A DNA stretch of 6,732 bases from Candidatus Aminicenantota bacterium (GTDB lineage: Bacteria > Acidobacteriota > Aminicenantia > Aminicenantales > Aminicenantaceae): contig WTAW01000004.1 of assembly GCA_013139435.1 (NCBI GenBank), forward strand, positions 1 through 6,732, written 5' to 3'. A program made the translations under genes and the position numbers. Shown here piece by piece: positions 4,905-6,732 of this stretch. Positions within the stretch are counted from its first letter, which is position 1. Each line of letters starts with the position of its first letter. The notes beneath the pieces were generated by a model, which was not told the DNA's origin, ran no database searches, and was given only the letters and a program-made list of their open reading frames with translations.

Positions 4905-6732
4905 CTATATCATCATCTGAATATCCAAGGGCTCTCCAATCCAGCACACCATCAGGGTCATGGCAGTTGCTGCAGGTCAAAGCACCCTTCAGGCGGATCG
5001 CATGACTTATTTCCATCACAGCATCAACAGGGATCCATCTCGGCTCGACATTTTTTAGCTCAAGAACATCTTTATAGGCTTTGGTGTTCCACCTGTCAAC
5101 ATCCATAAACGACATAAATTTGTCCATCAAATAGAACTTAAACATCCAGCCGTACATCATCTTCATCATGCTTTTTTCCATCTCTTTTTGAGCGGCCTTG
5201 TCCGAATCGCCGGTCGTATAGTACGTGGGAAGATTATAGGGCACATACATGCCTCCAAAGGGCCCGATATTCTGCAGATCGACATGCTGCCGCCCATTAA
5301 ACAGTTTCATGGCATACAGTTTAGACGGGCGGCCGTTTTTTGCAATGGGACGCATCACCTCTTCATACCAACCCTCGTAATCAAAGTCTGCAAACTCTTT
5401 CCAGATATGAGTGGGCTGGTAAAAATTATAAAGATCTTCCCCGTTGGGATTATCACCGATGGCATTTCCCAGAAAAGTCCCATCACCGTTCCACCAGACG
5501 TACACAATGCCTTCGCCCGCCTGTGATTTCTTCTCGATATCGTGATAAATAAAGATCCCCGGCCCTTCCTCAAATTCCGGATGAGCGAAATCCCTACGTG
5601 TGGCATTGTCCTCCTGCAGAGAAGGAATGTGGCAGGTCTGACAGGCGACTTTTTCGACATGCATGTTCAGGTATTCTGCAGTTTCTTCGTTGGAGCTATG
5701 GGGTTCGGCAGAGTGGCAATCTTCGCAGGCCACCTCCACATCGGGCAGGTCGTTCGCCATCATGGTCGTGGTATGAGTCCCCTTGGCGATAAGATGTCCT
5801 TCGGTGATATGACATTCTATACAGGAAATTCCAGCCGCCGCATGCACATCCCAGCTCGGCGAGTAGGGCGTTCCCCGCTTGGAACCGGGGTGCAGGACAC
5901 GCGGGCGCTCATACCCCGTATTGACCAGACTCTGCATATAGGAGGGGTCGGAGGGATCGATATAGATATCCCCGCCGAAATTGTGTTGATGGCATCGCAG
6001 GCATGTCTGAGCGGTCGGAGTGGTAACGGAAAGGGCCGCATGCATGGATCGGTCCTGGCCCCAGCGCTTCAGGCCGTTGGTATCAACGAGCACCTGTTTC
6101 TTGTTCATGTCGTAAGCTGCGGCATGGCAGATCAGACAATCAATAGCCTGTTTCTCTCTATCGAGCGTGCGGTAAAAAGGCATGATCTCCCCGAGAGGCG
6201 CTTGATACTGCCCCCCGATATGGCACTGCCCGCAACCCTCTGAGTAAGTTTCGCCTCTTTCCGTAACCACAAGTTCAGCCCAAGCAGTCATGGCAAATGA
6301 GCCCGGTTTGGGACAGGGTCTATCGATTTTTCCCATGGCAAAATTATCAGCCAATTCGCCGTTGAACCCGTAGACATTGGGATGGCGGAGGCTGAAAAAC
6401 CGATAATGGACAGAGCCGGTAAGATTTTCCATCAGGAGCACCGTCTTCTCCTCGCCGGAGACGACATCGGTCACAGAGATCTCCTTGTGGCACTGCAGAC
6501 AGGTTTTTGGTCCATCATAGGCCAATATCCCGGCTTCTTTAAACCGCTCTATATGGTTAAACTCCAGGTCGAAGTGCTGGAGCAGATCCTGTGCGATGGA
6601 GTCATATTCTTCCGCCGTCACATATTCCTCTTCAAAAACAATCCTACCGGGACGGCTGTCAGACGGCATCATGACATTGATCATCTGAGACCAAAACAGA
6701 TAGGCTGCCACAACGATCAAGAGTAAAACCGC
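4876..6732 (-). CDS. Octahaem c-type cytochrome, tetrathionate reductase (OTR) family-like; N-terminus outside the window
   Basis: The frame is open through the window edge. Counting from a TTG at 6720, 614 residues are visible, preceded by A-V-L-L, so the hydrophobic segment (VLLLIVVAAYLFW) is a signal anchor or signal peptide cut by the edge. Eight CxxCH haem sites are present: CLQCH 74, CGQCH 163, CLICH 195, CLRCH 240, CIECH 300, CEDCH 332, CQTCH 360, CSNCH 583. Their context matches OTR-family octahaem cytochromes: DCLICH followed by a Tyr/Lys-rich segment (K207/K208), CxxCH with a nearby FGGD, WDVH before the fifth site, MHVEKVACQTCHIP at the seventh, and CSNCHDPDGVLDWRALGY at the last. 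In characterised Shewanella OTR a lysine rather than histidine ligates the active-site haem, and tetrathionate, nitrite and hydroxylamine are reduced in vitro; the substrate here is unknown. Haems 7 and 8 are separated by about 220 residues, including a Met-rich stretch (512-540). Likely periplasmic, membrane-tethered electron transfer. Confidence 0.88.
   Translation of the reverse strand, partial: AVLLLIVVAAYLFWSQMINVMMPSDSRPGRIVFEEEYVTAEEYDSIAQDLLQHFDLEFNHIERFKEAGILAYDGPKTCLQCHKEISVTDVVSGEEKTVLLMENLTGSVHYRFFSLRHPNVYGFNGELADNFAMGKIDRPCPKPGSFAMTAWAELVVTERGETYSEGCGQCHIGGQYQAPLGEIMPFYRTLDREKQAIDCLICHAAAYDMNKKQVLVDTNGLKRWGQDRSMHAALSVTTPTAQTCLRCHQHNFGGDIYIDPSDPSYMQSLVNTGYERPRVLHPGSKRGTPYSPSWDVHAAAGISCIECHITEGHLIAKGTHTTTMMANDLPDVEVACEDCHSAEPHSSNEETAEYLNMHVEKVACQTCHIPSLQEDNATRRDFAHPEFEEGPGIFIYHDIEKKSQAGEGIVYVWWNGDGTFLGNAIGDNPNGEDLYNFYQPTHIWKEFADFDYEGWYEEVMRPIAKNGRPSKLYAMKLFNGRQHVDLQNIGPFGGMYVPYNLPTYYTTGDSDKAAQKEMEKSMMKMMYGWMFKFYLMDKFMSFMDVDRWNTKAYKDVLELKNVEPRWIPVDAVMEISHAIRLKGALTCSNCHDPDGVLDWRALGYSDDDIESLTQDPLK

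Noticed and set aside
5542..6243. 233-codon plus-strand reading frame opposite the cytochrome
   Set aside because: It is antisense to a region with six well-spaced CxxCH motifs; the translation shows no family features and begins without a ribosome site.
1..6732. CRISPR arrays, tRNA/rRNA genes, integrase or transposase genes
   Set aside because: No regularly spaced repeats, no tRNA- or rRNA-like sequence and no mobile-element enzyme were seen on either strand.

Overview
The window fits the chromosome of an anaerobic, respiring Gram-negative bacterium, most likely a Desulfobacterota (sulfate-reducer-like) lineage. This is inferred from a large eight-haem periplasmic-type cytochrome, a YfbK-like von Willebrand protein with an ECF-type promoter, and moderate GC with AT-rich intergenic DNA. 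No 16S rRNA or other taxonomic marker is present, so the placement is tentative.

Layout. Bases 1-271 are a leader with a near-consensus extracytoplasmic-stress (sigma-E/ECF-like) promoter (50-77) and a strong ribosome binding site. They drive a 644-residue surface or periplasmic VWA protein (272-2206, +) with an N-terminal carboxypeptidase-regulatory-like beta domain. The next 375 bases (2207-2581) hold a long hairpin at 2221-2255, a perfect 12-base tandem repeat, a good sigma-70-like promoter (2314-2342) and a decayed fragment of an AAA ATPase/DUF4143 gene (2348-2564) with an internal deletion and a frame change. A complete tex gene follows (2582-4726, +), encoding the Tex/Spt6-like nucleic-acid-binding transcription factor. 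The 149 bases between tex and the next stop codon contain a degenerate half copy, in inverted orientation, of the 2218-2243 hairpin sequence, a T-rich tract, and a minus-strand terminator-like hairpin. On the minus strand, 4876-6732 is an octahaem c-type cytochrome of the tetrathionate-reductase (OTR) family. Its N-terminus runs off the right edge of the window inside a hydrophobic anchor.

The three intact genes look like separate transcription units: VWA and tex are co-directional but divided by a hairpin and gene debris, and the cytochrome is convergent to tex. They share no evident pathway. The VWA protein is probably an envelope protein under ECF control, Tex is cytoplasmic housekeeping, and the cytochrome belongs to periplasmic electron transfer. 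The least expected items are the DUF4143 remnant forming the tex leader, the paired hairpin-type repeats, and the OTR-like cytochrome with a long insertion before its last haem.
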